Origin: Gnetum montanum
Lineage: Eukaryota > Streptophyta > Gnetopsida > Gnetales > Gnetaceae
Direction of reading: 5' to 3'
DNA: 64,000 nucleotides
Assembly (NCBI GenBank): GCA_015680685.1
Contig: MNCI01004871.1
Coordinates: 155,204-219,203, forward strand
Shown here: positions 32,022 through 43,693 of the stretch, one piece after another
Layout of the letters: each line of letters opens with the position of its first letter
How positions within the stretch are numbered: the stretch's first letter is position 1
Made by a program: the position numbers and the translations under genes
The notes under the pieces: generated by a model
Databases searched by the model: none
Told to the model about the DNA's origin: nothing
Seen by the model: the letters and a program-made list of their open reading frames with translations, nothing else

Positions 32022-32081
32022 GTATCAATTACATGATGATTCATTTATCCTTGCTAATATAAAATTTTGTTGTGTGTGTAG
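32022..32081 (+). other. 60-bp intron-like block
   Basis: GCAAG|GTATC at the left and TGTGTGTAG|ATG at the right fit plant splice borders, with a branch-like GCTAAT 30 bp before the acceptor and high AT inside. The same 60-bp block is seen in B (44060-44119) and near 33426-33486; in H the acceptor has decayed. Splicing is inferred only. Confidence 0.4.
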
Positions 32082-32427
32082 ATGACGATCATACAACAAT
32101 GGACCAGATCTGGAAGGAACACTTGGAATGGAGCAGTGTTGGAAGCAGCTATGCAAGGAGCAAAATCGATGAACAACGAAAGGCGCAATCTTGGCATTGG
32201 CAGCAGCAACACTTCTTTCTCTCTCTTTCTCAGGCTGCCAAATGAGGCCTGATGTCAATGTAATAAGGTGTTCACCCTTGTTGACCTGAACACCAGTTTT
32301 GTTGTGTCTTGTAATGATGATCCATTCACATGTCATCCCATTAGTTTTCTTTGAGTCAATAATCCCATACCTTCCTGATATTATTGTAAAGAACTTGAGG
32401 ATGAGTTATCATTTAGTCATGGGGGTA

Positions 32428-33299
32428 TGATGGGACACGATATCGCATGGGCTGCGATATTGAGTACGTGATATGGCAGCCGTTGCGATATCCCATCCCT
32501 TGCGATCTCGCGTACACGATATCGTGTTTTCCCTTGCGATATCACGTATGCAATATCGCGGTGCGCCATCATATCTATAAATAAGAGGTAGCTCTCCCTT
32601 GTTTCCTCATCCTAGGCTAAACAGTAGGGAAACTTTGGCAGATTGATCATTCCAGAGATAGAATATTTTCCATGTGCCCGTAGTAGGAGTCCTAAAGTGA
32701 ATGGATCTTTATTCGAGCAAACATTGTACCTAAATATAAGTTTGTGTATGGCAATAAAGATGAGCTTCTTGGATAAACCTTGTAGTGCATGGAATAGGCT
32801 AATTAGGATTTTATTTACTATTATTTATTACCTGTTATTTATTATCTGTTATTTACTGCTTTCTCTCTCAACCCTTCTCTCCTAGTTAAGTGTCTCAGTA
32901 CGACCACTTCGACCATGTGCGTTACGCGTGGTGATCCCAGCAACGACTAGCGTTTGGTAGCCACGGTTTCATCGGTTCAGGGTGTGTACAGTAAGTGGGA
33001 ACGGATGTTGACGCTAGGTAATTTAGACTTAGTTCATTAGTTAGAGTCAGTAATTAGTTTCTGAACCCTTCACCTTGTTAGCATAGGAGACAAAAACATA
33101 AAAAGCTATAAAAATCATATACCTCAGACTTACTTAACCATACACCGTGACAACTACAAATAAGTCTGAGAAGACAACGAATGATTAACCCTAAGTGTTC
33201 CATGGGTGTGTAGGCACTTAGTCTACGGAGTTCGACCGGATCGTGCCTGCTATGCTCGTATTTGTATGGTTGAGTGTAGGGGTATCTCGCCACTCATCA
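32428..33299 (+). repeat. 3' LTR of element A
   Basis: 872 bp, TGATGGGACAC...CACTCATCA, followed by ATAAG (33300-33304). About 80 bp longer than the 5' LTR, the difference lying in the U3 palindrome array. Confidence 0.95.
32434..32583 (+). promoter_or_regulatory. Expanded U3 palindrome array and TATA box, 3' LTR of A
   Basis: Eight GATATCG-like palindromes, several in the form TGCGATATC or CACGATATCG, stand in about 130 bp before TATAAATA (32576-32583). Confidence 0.6.
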
Positions 33300-33304
33300 A
33301 TAAG

Positions 33305-33788
33305 CATGCCATCGATCCTGCTCCTTACATAGCTACTTTCTGGACTGCTCCATTCCAAGTGTTCTCTCTAGATCCAATCCGTTGTTGCATGATTGCCATC
33401 TGCACACACAACACAGTCTTTATATTAGCAAGGGTAAATGAATTTCAATGCAGTTGATACCTTGCTTTGGTGAAAGGTCCATTGGCTAAGTTGTGGTATG
33501 GTTGATGCAGATCTGGAGATATACTAATGGTGACTACCGAAGGTGTAGGGGTTAGGAGAAAATTGAAAAAATTGGGTCCAAACTCCCATGACTAAGAGTG
33601 AACCTTCAGTAGCCATAGAATGGAGAAAGAAAAAGAATAAGAAAGATGGAGAAAAAGAGACAACTATAACGTCGGTGAAATGGATGTCAAGATGGAAATG
33701 AACAAAATAAAGTTAATTACAAAAATGTTAAGGGAAAGAATTTAACTGATGCACCAAATAGGAATGCCAATGGGTCCTCCCCAAAGCT
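33305..33788 (-). repeat. 3' UTR of the truncated array copy (part 2)
   Basis: This continues 23132-23403 across the insertion of A. It matches 17345-17830 of H, including the hairpin and intron-like block with an intact AG acceptor, and stops at 'cctccccaaagc', after which the sequence is unrelated. Confidence 0.85.
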
Positions 33789-34194
33789 TAAATTGTGAAA
33801 AAATGTTAGTATTTATGCATAAGGTGATGACAAAGTATTGTTTCCAAGGCTATGAGGTAAGTAAAATCATCAAGTTGTTCATCTTATTTTGATTATTATT
33901 ACTAATAATTACCATAATGTTTGAAAATAGGATGTTAGAAAAATTTCCAAAATTACATCCTTAGCCCTCATGATGAATGAGCTTAACTCTGGAAGCACAC
34001 AAGTTTTCAAACAATTAAAACCAAAGGTATGGTTCATAAGATGGCCAAGAAATTTTAAATTTAGAGAAAATTTCAATATAAGAGCATCAAAAATAACTTG
34101 AATTGATGAGAAGTTAATTGCAAAATCATGCATAAATTTAGAGAAGCTGTTAATGGTGTCCTTGAAGATGTGAGGTTTGGTTCAAATCCATGAT
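33789..34194. other. AT-rich sequence without recognised features
   Basis: No coding or repeat identified. It separates two stretches that both carry the 'gtgggtcctccccaaagc' block. Confidence 0.4.
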
Positions 34195-34690
34195 CAACAA
34201 AAGTTATGCAAGTGGGTCATCCCCAAAGCAAGCTCTTGCCATAATGCCCTTACATAACCACTTCTATAGATGTTTGTGGGCACCTTAGAACTTAAATGTA
34301 GATCATGCCTTTGTTCCAAAAAACACACAACTGCTTTCGTTAGGATCTTGCACTATACTATACAAAATCATTAGGCCCATAATTGTAGATAGCAGGGAGG
34401 TGAATAATGGGATGAGAAGGGATTGCAGAGATTGGGATGTAAGGTACTTAACCATGTTGGCAATAGGTTCTTATGTCATGTTTGAAATGACCATCATACC
34501 TATCCATCCAAATTTCAAACCAAGTCCATACTATTAAATACTGGCCTCGCATTGATCTGTTCCTTCTTGCCTACCATCATGAGTCCACAACAATTGCAGA
34601 AAACGAATATCACTTCAAAAAGCAAAGAAAAGAGAAGAAGGAAGGAAGGAAGGGCTTTAGTTATAGGGGTGCCTTCAGGCACATGTGACC
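34195..34690 (-). repeat. Diverged gypsy 3'-UTR fragment
   Basis: From 'gtgggtcatccccaaagcaagctcttgcc' to 'ctttagttataggggtgccttcaggc' it follows, at low similarity, the minus-strand order seen in H and the C spacer (compare 51640-52130). It is an older relic of the same kind of element. Confidence 0.5.
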
Positions 34691-36034
34691 AAGTTTGACC
34701 ACATTTTGATTAGTTGTGATCACATTTTATCTTCATTCTAAATTCTACTAAATATTTTGCTATAGAACTAGGGTTTTGAGTTATTTTCATATTTTTGATC
34801 GCTAAGATGATGCTAGATATTGACGGCCCAAAAGACAAAGTTGTTCAACATCATGACATAGACCTTGAGAACCCCTTCTTAGTGTATTGTGACTTACTCA
34901 CAAGGTCACAATAAATAAATGATTTCAATTTTGGATGTGATAAGAAAAATTGAAGAAACTTTTGTTTGATGAATCCTAACCTTTGGGCAACAAAAAAAAT
35001 ATGAAGGCAAAAAGCATCACTTTTAATATTTCTAAAATGCTTGAAAACTAGAAAAAAATAATTGATAACATTTTCACAATTGTAAGAACTTAAAACAACC
35101 ATAAGTGACTTTGATCCCCTACTTAATAATATTTTAATATTTTTTTAGGATCCATCTAATTTCATACTTCGATTTTGGTTAATTTGACACTTTTGATTTG
35201 TTAGTTTGACAACATTCCTTAGTTTGTAATTTTGAAATCTTTCATTTTGGCTATGTGAATCTTTTAAATAATATCATTAAAATATCATTCACTTGGCAAA
35301 ATATGAGTTTTAGAGTTATCAACCATTTGACTATGCATTAGGTTCACCTCCCATTACCTAGGATGTTTGTTTGTTTACTTGGAATTGGAAGTTAGTTGTT
35401 TCGACTTACAATTAGTTTGGCCAATCTTTTGTACTATTTTGTAATGACCATAACATGAAGCATATCATGGTAGTAAACCAAAATCTTAAAACATGAAATA
35501 AATCATGGTAAGTATCATCTATTTGTAGTGAGCATATTGTAAAGTCTATCATGGTGGTGAGTTGGTCCTTATAGCGTGAAGTATATCATGGTAAGTACAT
35601 TTTGTTCGTTTTTTGGGTTTAGTGGATGGTGATGAAGTTATAGTTATTATTTGATAATTTTTTAGTTTCCTATCATTATCATTATTTAGTTCTTATTTTT
35701 ATTTTATTTGTATATGCTTAGTTCACTTTTATTTACAACTAACCATGTGCATAACTATCCAATTATCTGATGCCTCCAACTAAACTCATAAGAGAGTATT
35801 TTGTTAGATTGTTTACCCTAGTTAGTCTTAACATTGATTTTCTTGGTTTTATATTATTTTTAGATGATTATGTTAGCCTAGATGAGGAGGATTTAGAAGA
35901 AATAGCTAATGACTATGTTCATGATATAGGATCTTGCTTAATATTTTGTTTCCAATTAAAGTTTAAATTTGTGCTATGATGTTCAGCTGGATTATGATAT
36001 TAAGATGTTGTATTGGCATTGTACTTTGCCTATA
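34691..36034. other. AT-rich intergenic sequence with weak repeats
   Basis: No supported gene. Between 35450 and 35600 the phrase 'catgaagtatatcatggtaagta' recurs four times imperfectly. The open frame 35770-35979 has no recognisable motif. Confidence 0.4.
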
Positions 36035-36039
36035 TTTGG
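36035..36039. repeat. Target site duplication of element C, left copy
   Basis: TTTGG, repeated at 56916-56920. Confidence 0.9.
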
Positions 36040-36945
36040 TGATGAGTCGTTGTTGGTTAGCTACATCAATGAGGCCTTGTTGACATAGTCAACTATGGCA
36101 ACGAGGCCTCATTGACGCATCCCGCCCTACGTTGATGAGGCCCTGTCGACGTAGCATCTGTCTGTTGCCTATAAATACATGCCTTCAAGTTGCATTTATG
36201 GCAATCTAGATTTCAATAGCAACAAAGCTCTTACAATTTTTCCATTTGAAAGTTAGAATTTTTTCCCTGAGTGCTTGCAGCAGGAGTCATTGCATGTACA
36301 GATCTTTATTTGAGCATTGTTGTACCTAAGCACGATAGTGTGTATGACAATAAAGATGAGCTTTCTAATAAACCTTATAGCACTTTGGATAGATTAGCTA
36401 TTTTATTTATGCATTCAATGTTCTCAATTATTTGTTAATTGTTCTCAATTATTTCACAAATATTTTCTAGCAATTGAGTTAATAAGGTTATAAAGCTAGA
36501 TAAATTAAATACATAAGTACGACTGCTTTGAGCGTAACACGTATTCAGTTGGTAATCCTAGCAGCGTTATTGCTTGGTACACCCAGTAGCAGATACGTGG
36601 GTTCAGGATGTGTATGGAAAGTGGGAATGGATACTTATGTTAGGATTAGTTAAATGCTAGTAAATTAGTTAATTTAGATTAGTTGATCAAATTACTTTTA
36701 TCCATATTTGAGCACCAATCTATAAAACATAAAAAATGATAAAAATCAAATGTCTCAATTACACTTAACCATACCAACGAACGTCACAAGTGTAATTGGG
36801 AAGACAAAGATTGACCTTAAGGCTAGATTCACTTCCTAAAGGGCTAATGCACTAGAAACAATGAAGTTCACAGAATTCGACCAGATCACGCGTGAACGCT
36901 TTATGATTTGTATAGTTGGGTATAGGGGTACCTCACCGCTCATCA
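36040..36945 (+). repeat. 5' LTR of element C
   Basis: 906 bp, TGATGAGTCG...CCGCTCATCA. The R-U5 part is of the common family type ('tgcttggta..cccagtagc'), but the U3 motif differs from A, B, E and H. Confidence 0.92.
36065..36177 (+). promoter_or_regulatory. U3 GAGGCC motif array and TATA box, 5' LTR of C
   Basis: Three copies of a motif of the form ATGAGGCCTCATTGACGC lie before TATAAATA (36170-36177). GAGGCCTC is itself palindromic. The 3' LTR has three matching copies before TATAAATA at 56117-56124. Confidence 0.55.
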
Positions 36946-36946
36946 T

Positions 36947-36963
36947 TGGTGCTATTGTGGGGA
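36947..36963 (+). other. Primer binding site, decayed tRNA-Asp type, element C
   Basis: TGGTGCTATTGTGGGGA lies one base after the LTR. It fits the tRNA-Asp site with several C-to-T or G-to-A changes and one missing base. Confidence 0.7.
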
Positions 36964-37099
36964 CTTTGTTTGTGGAACGTGTGCTATTTAGATCTAAGTG
37001 AATATCACTGATATCATTGTACAAACCTAAGGTCCATATCATTCCGACTATACATAAAAATTATAAAAGCACACTGACAATTTCATTTTGTTTTGCAAA

Positions 37100-39540
37100 A
37101 TGTCTTCTTCTTCTCGTAAGCTTGAAGATACTAAACCACCAGTCCCACAAGAATGCAAGGTGGTCTACACTCATCCAGATGAGTTTGTGCCAAATTTCAC
37201 CTTCGTCCTACATCAAGATGAACAAATTTGATGGTGTGATATGGAGGGCAATGTCGTCTTGCCCCCTGATAGATCTATGCCCAAAATGCTATTTAAAACC
37301 CTTAAGAAGTTGGGCATAGCAGATCTTCAAGAAGAGTACGTTGTGGATGGATATGAAACTCGAAACTTCTATCCCACTGAAACTCAATGTAAACAAGATA
37401 AACTCCATGAAGCTACAAAGGGGAAACATTACACTAACCCCTTGTTCCTACTAGATCAAGAGGACAACAAGGATCCTCCCTTGGAAGGTTCTCAACATGA
37501 AGATTTCCCACCCCCTTCTACTAATGGTGAGGGTGTTAACCTAACCCTGCGATCGACTATTCATAAACTAGGATCAGGAAAGAGTGATAGCCAAGGTAGG
37601 GACTCGGGTAAACATCACAACAACAAGGGATCTAAGGATGCTGATCATAATAGGCGTAAGAGTGGTGGTAGTGGTAGGTCCACCTTCCTCTTCGTCCTCT
37701 TCATCTAATTCCAAACATTCCTCTTCATCTGATGGTTCTCATGGAATCCACCATTGAAATAATTGTGATGAAGGTGATCAACAAAATAATAATGACTGTG
37801 AAGGCCATCAATATAGAAGGGATGGCCAAAACCATCATTGATGTCATCAACACAGTGATGATGATAAAGTTATATTGGGATCTTGTAATATGCTTAACAT
37901 TGCAAAGGCAGTGAAAATCCTAACCAGACATATGAAGGATAGTTAGATCAAGTGCCTAGATATAAACAATATCCCAAGATTTGAGGGGGGATACAATTCT
38001 GATCTGCATACACACCTACAAGCTTTTCAAGATGCCTATGCTTTACAAAACATAGAGAATGAGTGGCAGAAACTCAAGCTTTTTGCAAGGACACTCATTA
38101 AAGAAGCTGAAAGTTGGTACCAGACCTTAGAACCAAAATTTATCCAAACATGGAGTACCATGTTAGAACTATTCAATGACAAATATTAAACATACTCTAG
38201 AGTGTCTAATCTGAGAAGGCAAATCCAAGGTTGGAAACAAGGAGCACATGAACCCTTGGATGCCACCATGGGCCGATATTGTTCACTCCTACACCGATGC
38301 CTAGGCCATGGTTACTCTTAGAGGGAATAACTTTGTCACATCATAGATGGGCTCAGAGTAGAAACAAGAAGAACCCTTAGGATGTATGCCCAAGAAAGAT
38401 TGTCTAAAATAATAGCTGATTAGATCCAAAGGCTAATTGAGTAGGTAGCAAAAGAAGAAGATGAGATATGAAAAAGGGAAAGTGCTGAAGAATATAATAG
38501 GGATCCTTTCATTAGAAAATGAGAGGTTCGATTTTGTGACAAGGAGGATTCACCACTTGATGAAGTGGTGAACAAAAAGACTTTACCTATGCAAAAATCC
38601 GTTTTTGACATTTCGGCCAAGGTTGACAGGTTATGGGACTCTTTGGATGAAAAGTTTCAAACTACTTTAAAAATTGCTAAAGAATCCAAAGAGCAACATA
38701 GTGATCATAATCACAGGAGGTGAAAAGACATTGAGCATGCCTACCAAAGAGGTAAGGGAAAAGCTGTTGTAGTAAAGGAAGTTGTGGAGTCTAACTCTGA
38801 TGATGAAACCGAATGTGACATTTGTCAATATGAACATCCAAAGGGATGTTGCCCTATGGTGTCACACTTACAAGAGTTTGGAGTGTACGCATTGAATCCT
38901 TGCCTAGCATGTAAGCAATCTCTAAGACGATTGCCTTACCCTCAAGGCAATCCAAGACAGTTCCACCAACAATAGCAAGCTTACTACCCAAGTGGAGCTC
39001 CTCCACAGCTATATGAATAATACCAACAATGGTATTAATCACAATCATGGGGAATGCCACCACCAAGGCAATAGTACATTTATAAGAAACTAGATCCATA
39101 TGGATACTATGTTCAGCAGCCCATCTCCCCTAGAAGTTCTGCGAATCATACATCATTCCAGCATCACTATTTCCCTCCAGATTACCACTGAACACATTTA
39201 CCATCTACTCAAGGAGAAAACCCATATTTGTATCCTTATCATCCTCCACATCCCTCTACACCTACACCTCCACCTTCAACTCAATTACCTCCTACTCCAT
39301 CCATGCAGGGTGAAATTCTTCCATAGCCACAACAACAAAATGCTACAAGGACTATACTCTCACAACTAGTTTTTCAACCAATTGGTCTGGATAATAGATC
39401 AAGGAAATAACCTTTCTTTCAGCACAGAAATCCTCTCTAGCCCTCAAAACCTACTTCGGCTGATTGCCTTACATCTCCAACATCCTCATCCTCTACATCA
39501 AATACCTTTAAGTGCCCTTCAAACCAAGTGTAGCCTAGAT
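37100..39540 (+). pseudogene. Gag of element C
   Basis: ATG at 37100 opens MSSSSRKLEDTKPPVPQE, with GNVVLPPDRSMPKML following as in A. A basic Asn/His/Lys/Ser tract (37560-37690) replaces the RS-rich tract. The capsid core is at 37955-38470 (NNIPRFEGGYN, FARTLIKEAESWYQ, LHRCLGHGYS), with a zinc knuckle CDICQYEHPKGCC at 38815-38855 and a Pro/Gln/Tyr-rich linker to 39330. At least two frame changes and many stops are present. Confidence 0.8.
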
Positions 39541-40440
39541 TCGCAGTGTAATGTTAACTCATGCTATTTTTGATAGGATTAAGGCTAGCAATCCTCCTAC
39601 AAAAAATCTGATCCAGGAAGTCCACTCATCTATCTACAAATTGTTGGACAAGAGCCATGCAAAGCTCTTCTTGACTCTAGTTCCAGAGTTAACCTCATCT
39701 CCCATGATATTTACAAGGCCTAGAACCTACCACCTCTTAAGAAGAACAACATCCATTTAGAATTAGCAAATTAACCGATTACTTTCCCTTTGGAATTAGT
39801 AGTGGACATTGTGACCACAGTCTATGGGTGGTCCTATCCTGCTAATTTTCTGGTAATCAAGGTGGACAATTGCAAAAGTGACTTTTCCATCATTATGGGA
39901 AGGGCTTGGTTAAGCATGGTTGATGCACGAATGGGAATAAGGGACCTATCCTTAGAAATATCCAAGGAAAATTAGCTAGGAAAAATAGAGAAGAAGCATA
40001 TTCCATGCATCATGTATAGCGATAATGGGTGCAATTGTGTGCAAAAGATTTGGTCAATCAAAAGCACATACATTAAGGCATGTAATCAACGTGCACAAGA
40101 AATTAATATTCAATGGTGTCTATACATAGCTACCACAAAGCAAGATGGCACCCAGTGGCTAATAATTGATTCAGATAGTAGCACAATATGCATGGAGCCA
40201 ACTAAGAGTCTAACATGTGCATATGTTGAAGGCATGGACAAAATTGAACAAGTTCATTCTAAACTCTCTAATGAAGATGATGATACCTATTGGGGAGAGT
40301 TGGAGATCCCTGATCACTTCAAGCAGGAGCCCTTAGAACTAAAAACTTTATCAGCTGGTATGGAGTATGCATTTTTGAAGAATGGTAAATCAGTCATCAT
40401 TAATGCCAAACTTACTCTTGAACAAAAGAAAAGTTGTTGA
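39541..40440 (+). pseudogene. Protease of element C
   Basis: The catalytic region (near 39660-39700) reads ALLDSSS in its proper frame, with Gly to Ser changes. The later motif SIIMGRAWLSMVD (39890-39920) is preserved. 40012-40440 is an open frame encoding the protease tail and the linker TYWGELEIPDHFKQEP towards RT. Confidence 0.75.
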
Positions 40441-41860
40441 AAGTGGTGAATAAATGATCAACAGCCTTTGCTTGGTCATATCCAGAGCTAATAGGAATCA
40501 ATCCAAGGATATGCTAGCATGTCATCTACACTAACTTGGCCATGAATCCTAGAAGGCAGCCACAGAGGCAATTGAACCCAAAATTAAAAATAATTGTCAA
40601 AGAGGAGATAGAACAACTCCTCAAAGCAGGGTTCATCTATCCAATCGTGGATAGTGGATGAGTTAGCCCACTTGTCGTAGTACCAAAGAAGGGAGGTAAA
40701 TGGTGGGTTTACATCGACTTTAGGTTGTTAAATATGGCAACATTTAAGGATCATTTTCCTTTTCCATTTGTAAATCAAGTGTTAGATACCATATCCAAGC
40801 ATTATTATTATAGTTTCTTGGATGGTTATAATGGCTATAACCAAATCCAAATCATGCCAAAAGACTAGGCCAAGACAACATTCACAAGTTCCTGGGGGAC
40901 TTTTGCATACTGTAAGATGCCATTTGGCCTATGCAATGCCTATGCAACATTTTAACGCTTGGTCCTAAGTACCTTTCAACAAAAAATTGGTAGTGGTGTT
41001 GAAGTTTTCATGGATGAATTCACCACCTACGAAGCTACATTCGAGCAAGCCTTAGACCAACTTGAGTAAGTACTAAAGAGATGTGTAGAGACAAACCTAC
41101 GGCTTAATTGGCAAAAGAGCCATCTCATGGTCCAAGAAGACATTGTGTCAGGCCATTGAATTTCGTAGAAAGGGATTAAGGTAGAACTAGAAAAGATAAA
41201 GATCATCCAAGGAATAACACGTCAACCAGAAATCATTAAAGGTGTTCGATCATTCCTTGGACACATTGGTTACTACCGATGATTTATTGAAAATTTCTCT
41301 AAGATTGCAAAGTCATTGGTAGAACTTACAAAGAAGGATGTACCTTTCATTTGGACTAAGGAATGTGAACATGCATTCCAAAAATTAAAGGAGAAACTTG
41401 TAGAAACACTAATCCTACGAGCACTGGATTGGTCCAAACCATTTCATATCATGACAAATGCATCTAATTATGCTTTGGGAGTAGTGCTCATGCAAATGGA
41501 TAAGAAATGTCCATGTTATATCCACTATGTGAGTAGAAGCATTGTGGGGGCATAGTTGGATTACACCACCATGGGGAAAGAATTAATGGTAGTGGTGTAT
41601 GTGCTAGAAAAGTTTAGGCACTATGTGCTTAGTTACAAAGTATTTGTGCATACGGACCATAATGCAATTCGCTTCCTTATGAATAAGCAATGGTGAGCCC
41701 TCGTGTTATATGATGGCTTGTGATCTTGCAAAAATTTGATCTTACTATGGTAGATCAAAAAGGGACCAAGAATGTGATCGCTGACTACCTCTCTTGCTTA
41801 AGATGGGATAACAAAGAGGAGGAGAGCCCACTCTCTGAACAGTTTCTAGATGAACTTCTC
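40441..41860 (+). pseudogene. Reverse transcriptase - RNase H of element C
   Basis: Gypsy RT with FLDGYNGYNQ, FGLCNA and the active site FMDE (41007-41018; FMDD expected). RNase H follows with MTNAS (Asp expected; Asn codon at 41457-41459), GKELMVVVYVLEKF and a VADHLS-type tail. Numerous stops (for example near 40680, 40868 and 41575). It is more decayed than A. Confidence 0.88.
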
Positions 41861-41899
41861 TTTACTGGAGCAACAAATGAATAAAATTTGGAAAAAGTA

Positions 41900-42588
41900 A
41901 AATGGTATAATGGCATCCTCACATATCTTCTTACTCAAGAGATGCCATAGGACTTGGATTTTAGGAAGAAGCAACAATTTCTTCATCGGGTTAAATACTT
42001 CATGGAAATCAATGGACACCTTTACAAGGTGTGTGTCGATGGCCTGATCTGTTGGTGTGTCCTTGAATATGCATTTTCCAAGATGCTCATGAAGGGCCTT
42101 GCGAAGGCGACTATGTAGGGAGATGCAAGACCATAAAAATCCTGATGGCAAGATACTATTGGCCCATAATCTTTAGGAATGCCCACCAATTCGTCAAGTC
42201 TTGTGAATGTTGTCAATGTGATGAGGGGATGACTACTTGCATGGAAGGTTCTCAATAGTGGATTCAACCACTGGAACCTTTCAACATATGGGGCGTTGAC
42301 TTCATGGATCCCATCACACCCATGTCTAATGGAAAAGTGTATATTATAGTAGAAATTGACTACTACACAAAATGGGTAGAAGTAGCAACTATTACTGATT
42401 GTACATCATCCACTACTACCAAATTTATACAAAAAAATATCATGAATAGGTTTTAGGTGCCACATTCACTAATTTCTAATAATGGAACTCATTTCACAGG
42501 TGCCACATTTAGGAAATTAATGCAACACTTAGGGGTAGAACATAAATTAACAACACTGTACCACCCCCAAGCCAATGGTCAGGCAGAG
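41900..42588 (+). pseudogene. Integrase of element C, N-terminal and core part
   Basis: The zinc-binding region ends SCECCQCDEGM. The core has GVDFMDP (first Asp), ISNNGTHF (second Asp is Asn, 42478-42480) and GQAE, where the last codon GAG (42586-42588) is the catalytic glutamate. Element B is inserted directly after this codon. Confidence 0.88.
42584..42588. repeat. Target site duplication of element B, left copy
   Basis: CAGAG, repeated at 50145-50149. Confidence 0.92.
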
Positions 42589-43693
42589 TGATGAGTGGCG
42601 AGGTACCCCTACACTCAACCATACGAAATGAGCGTAGCACGCGGGATCCGGTAGAACTCCGCAGACTAAATGCCTAAACGCCCCATGGAACACTTGCGGT
42701 TAATCATTCGTTGTCTTCCCAGACTTACTTGTTGTTGTCACGGTGTATGGTTAAGTAAGTCCGAGGTATATGATTTTTTTGGTCTTTTCAGGTTTATCTC
42801 CTATGCTAAAGGGTGAAGCATTGAGAAAGCTAACTAACTCTAACTAAGGACCTAAGTCTATATTAACTAGCGTCGGCATCCATTCCCACTTACCGTACAC
42901 ACCCTGAACTATGCAACTGTGGCTACCAAACGCTAATCGTTACTAGGATCACCACACGTAATGCACGTGCTCGAAGTGGTCGTACTGAGGCACTTAACTA
43001 GCCTAAGTGTGATAAGCAGCTGATTCCTTGACTAGCCGTACACACCCGTAGGTGCTCGTAGCCAAGTCGTACTTATCCCACGTTTTAGGAGATAAGGGTG
43101 AGAGAACCTATCTAGCCTAAGTGCAATGAGTAGCCGATTCCTTGACTAGCCGTACACATTGGGACTACCACTGGGATTACCAAGCGTAGATCCTGGGATA
43201 CGCTACTGGGTTACCAAGTAGTCACAATGCTCATAATCAAGTCGTACTCATACCGCATGCGACGAGCAGCCGATTCCTTGACTAACCGTACACATCCTTA
43301 GATTCTCGTAATCAAGTCCTTAGATGCTCGTAATCAAGTCGTACTCGTACCACATTCTAGGAAAGCAATAAATAACAATAAATAAAATCCTATCCATGCA
43401 CTGCAAGGTTTATCCAATCAAGTTCATCTTTATTGCCATACACAACTTGTGTTCAGGTACAATGTTGCTCGAATAAAGAGCCGTTCACTCTAGGACTCCT
43501 ATTGCGGGCACATGGGAAATTAATCTAACTCTGGAGTGATCAAACTACCAGAGCTTCGCTACTTCTAACCAGGATGGAAAATGAGGGGAGTGCTGCTTCT
43601 TATTTATAGATTTGGCGGCGGACCGCGATATCACGTACGTGATATCGTAGGGGACGACACGATATCGTGGCTTGTGCATATCACGTCTCATCA
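42589..43693 (-). repeat. 3' LTR of element B
   Basis: 1105 bp; reads TGATGAGACG...CACTCATCA on the minus strand. The TATA box (TATTTATA) is at 43601-43608 and four palindromes lie at 43618-43690. Three copies of a module carrying 'gattccttgactagccgtacaca' and 'taatcaagtcgtact' fill 42990-43350. Confidence 0.95.
42990..43355 (-). repeat. Triplicated module in the B LTR
   Basis: Three imperfect units, each with the 'ctagtcaaggaatcggctactc' core read on the minus strand and a 'gtacgacttgattacgagc' core. The units also occur in the 5' LTR of B (49470-49810) and twice in LTR E (5745-5870 and 6000-6065), but not in A, H, C or F. Confidence 0.7.

Larger units (their letters stand above)
30538..32427 (+). 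other. 3' UTR of element A, including the polypurine tract
   Basis: 1.9 kb without long coding. In order: a GGGGGAGATGGCC block closing integrase, a GT microsatellite, a 42-codon frame (30811), the 'cctgctttgggga' block (31640), a hairpin with an internal polypurine-like tract, an intron-like 60-bp block and the final polypurine tract cagtcatgggggta-type (32416-32427). The order is the same in B and H. Element C has part of it and then continues into an accessory ORF. Confidence 0.7.
23409..33299 (+). mobile_element. Element A: full-length gag-pol gypsy retrotransposon, Athila/Tat-like
   Basis: A 9.9-kb element with LTRs at 23409-24201 and 32428-33299, a tRNA-Asp-type primer site, gag, protease, RT, RNase H and integrase in the Ty3/gypsy order, a 1.9-kb 3' UTR and a polypurine tract. 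A perfect ATAAG duplication flanks it. It is inserted in the 3' UTR of a minus-strand copy of the same family. It lacks the accessory ORF of C and E. The two LTRs are very alike outside the U3 repeat array, so the insertion is fairly recent, yet gag-pol carries many stops. Confidence 0.95.

Noticed and set aside
34851-35102. Minus-strand 83-codon frame
   Set aside because: A vague similarity to FAR1-like transposase wording was considered, but there are no conserved motifs and the composition is AT-driven.
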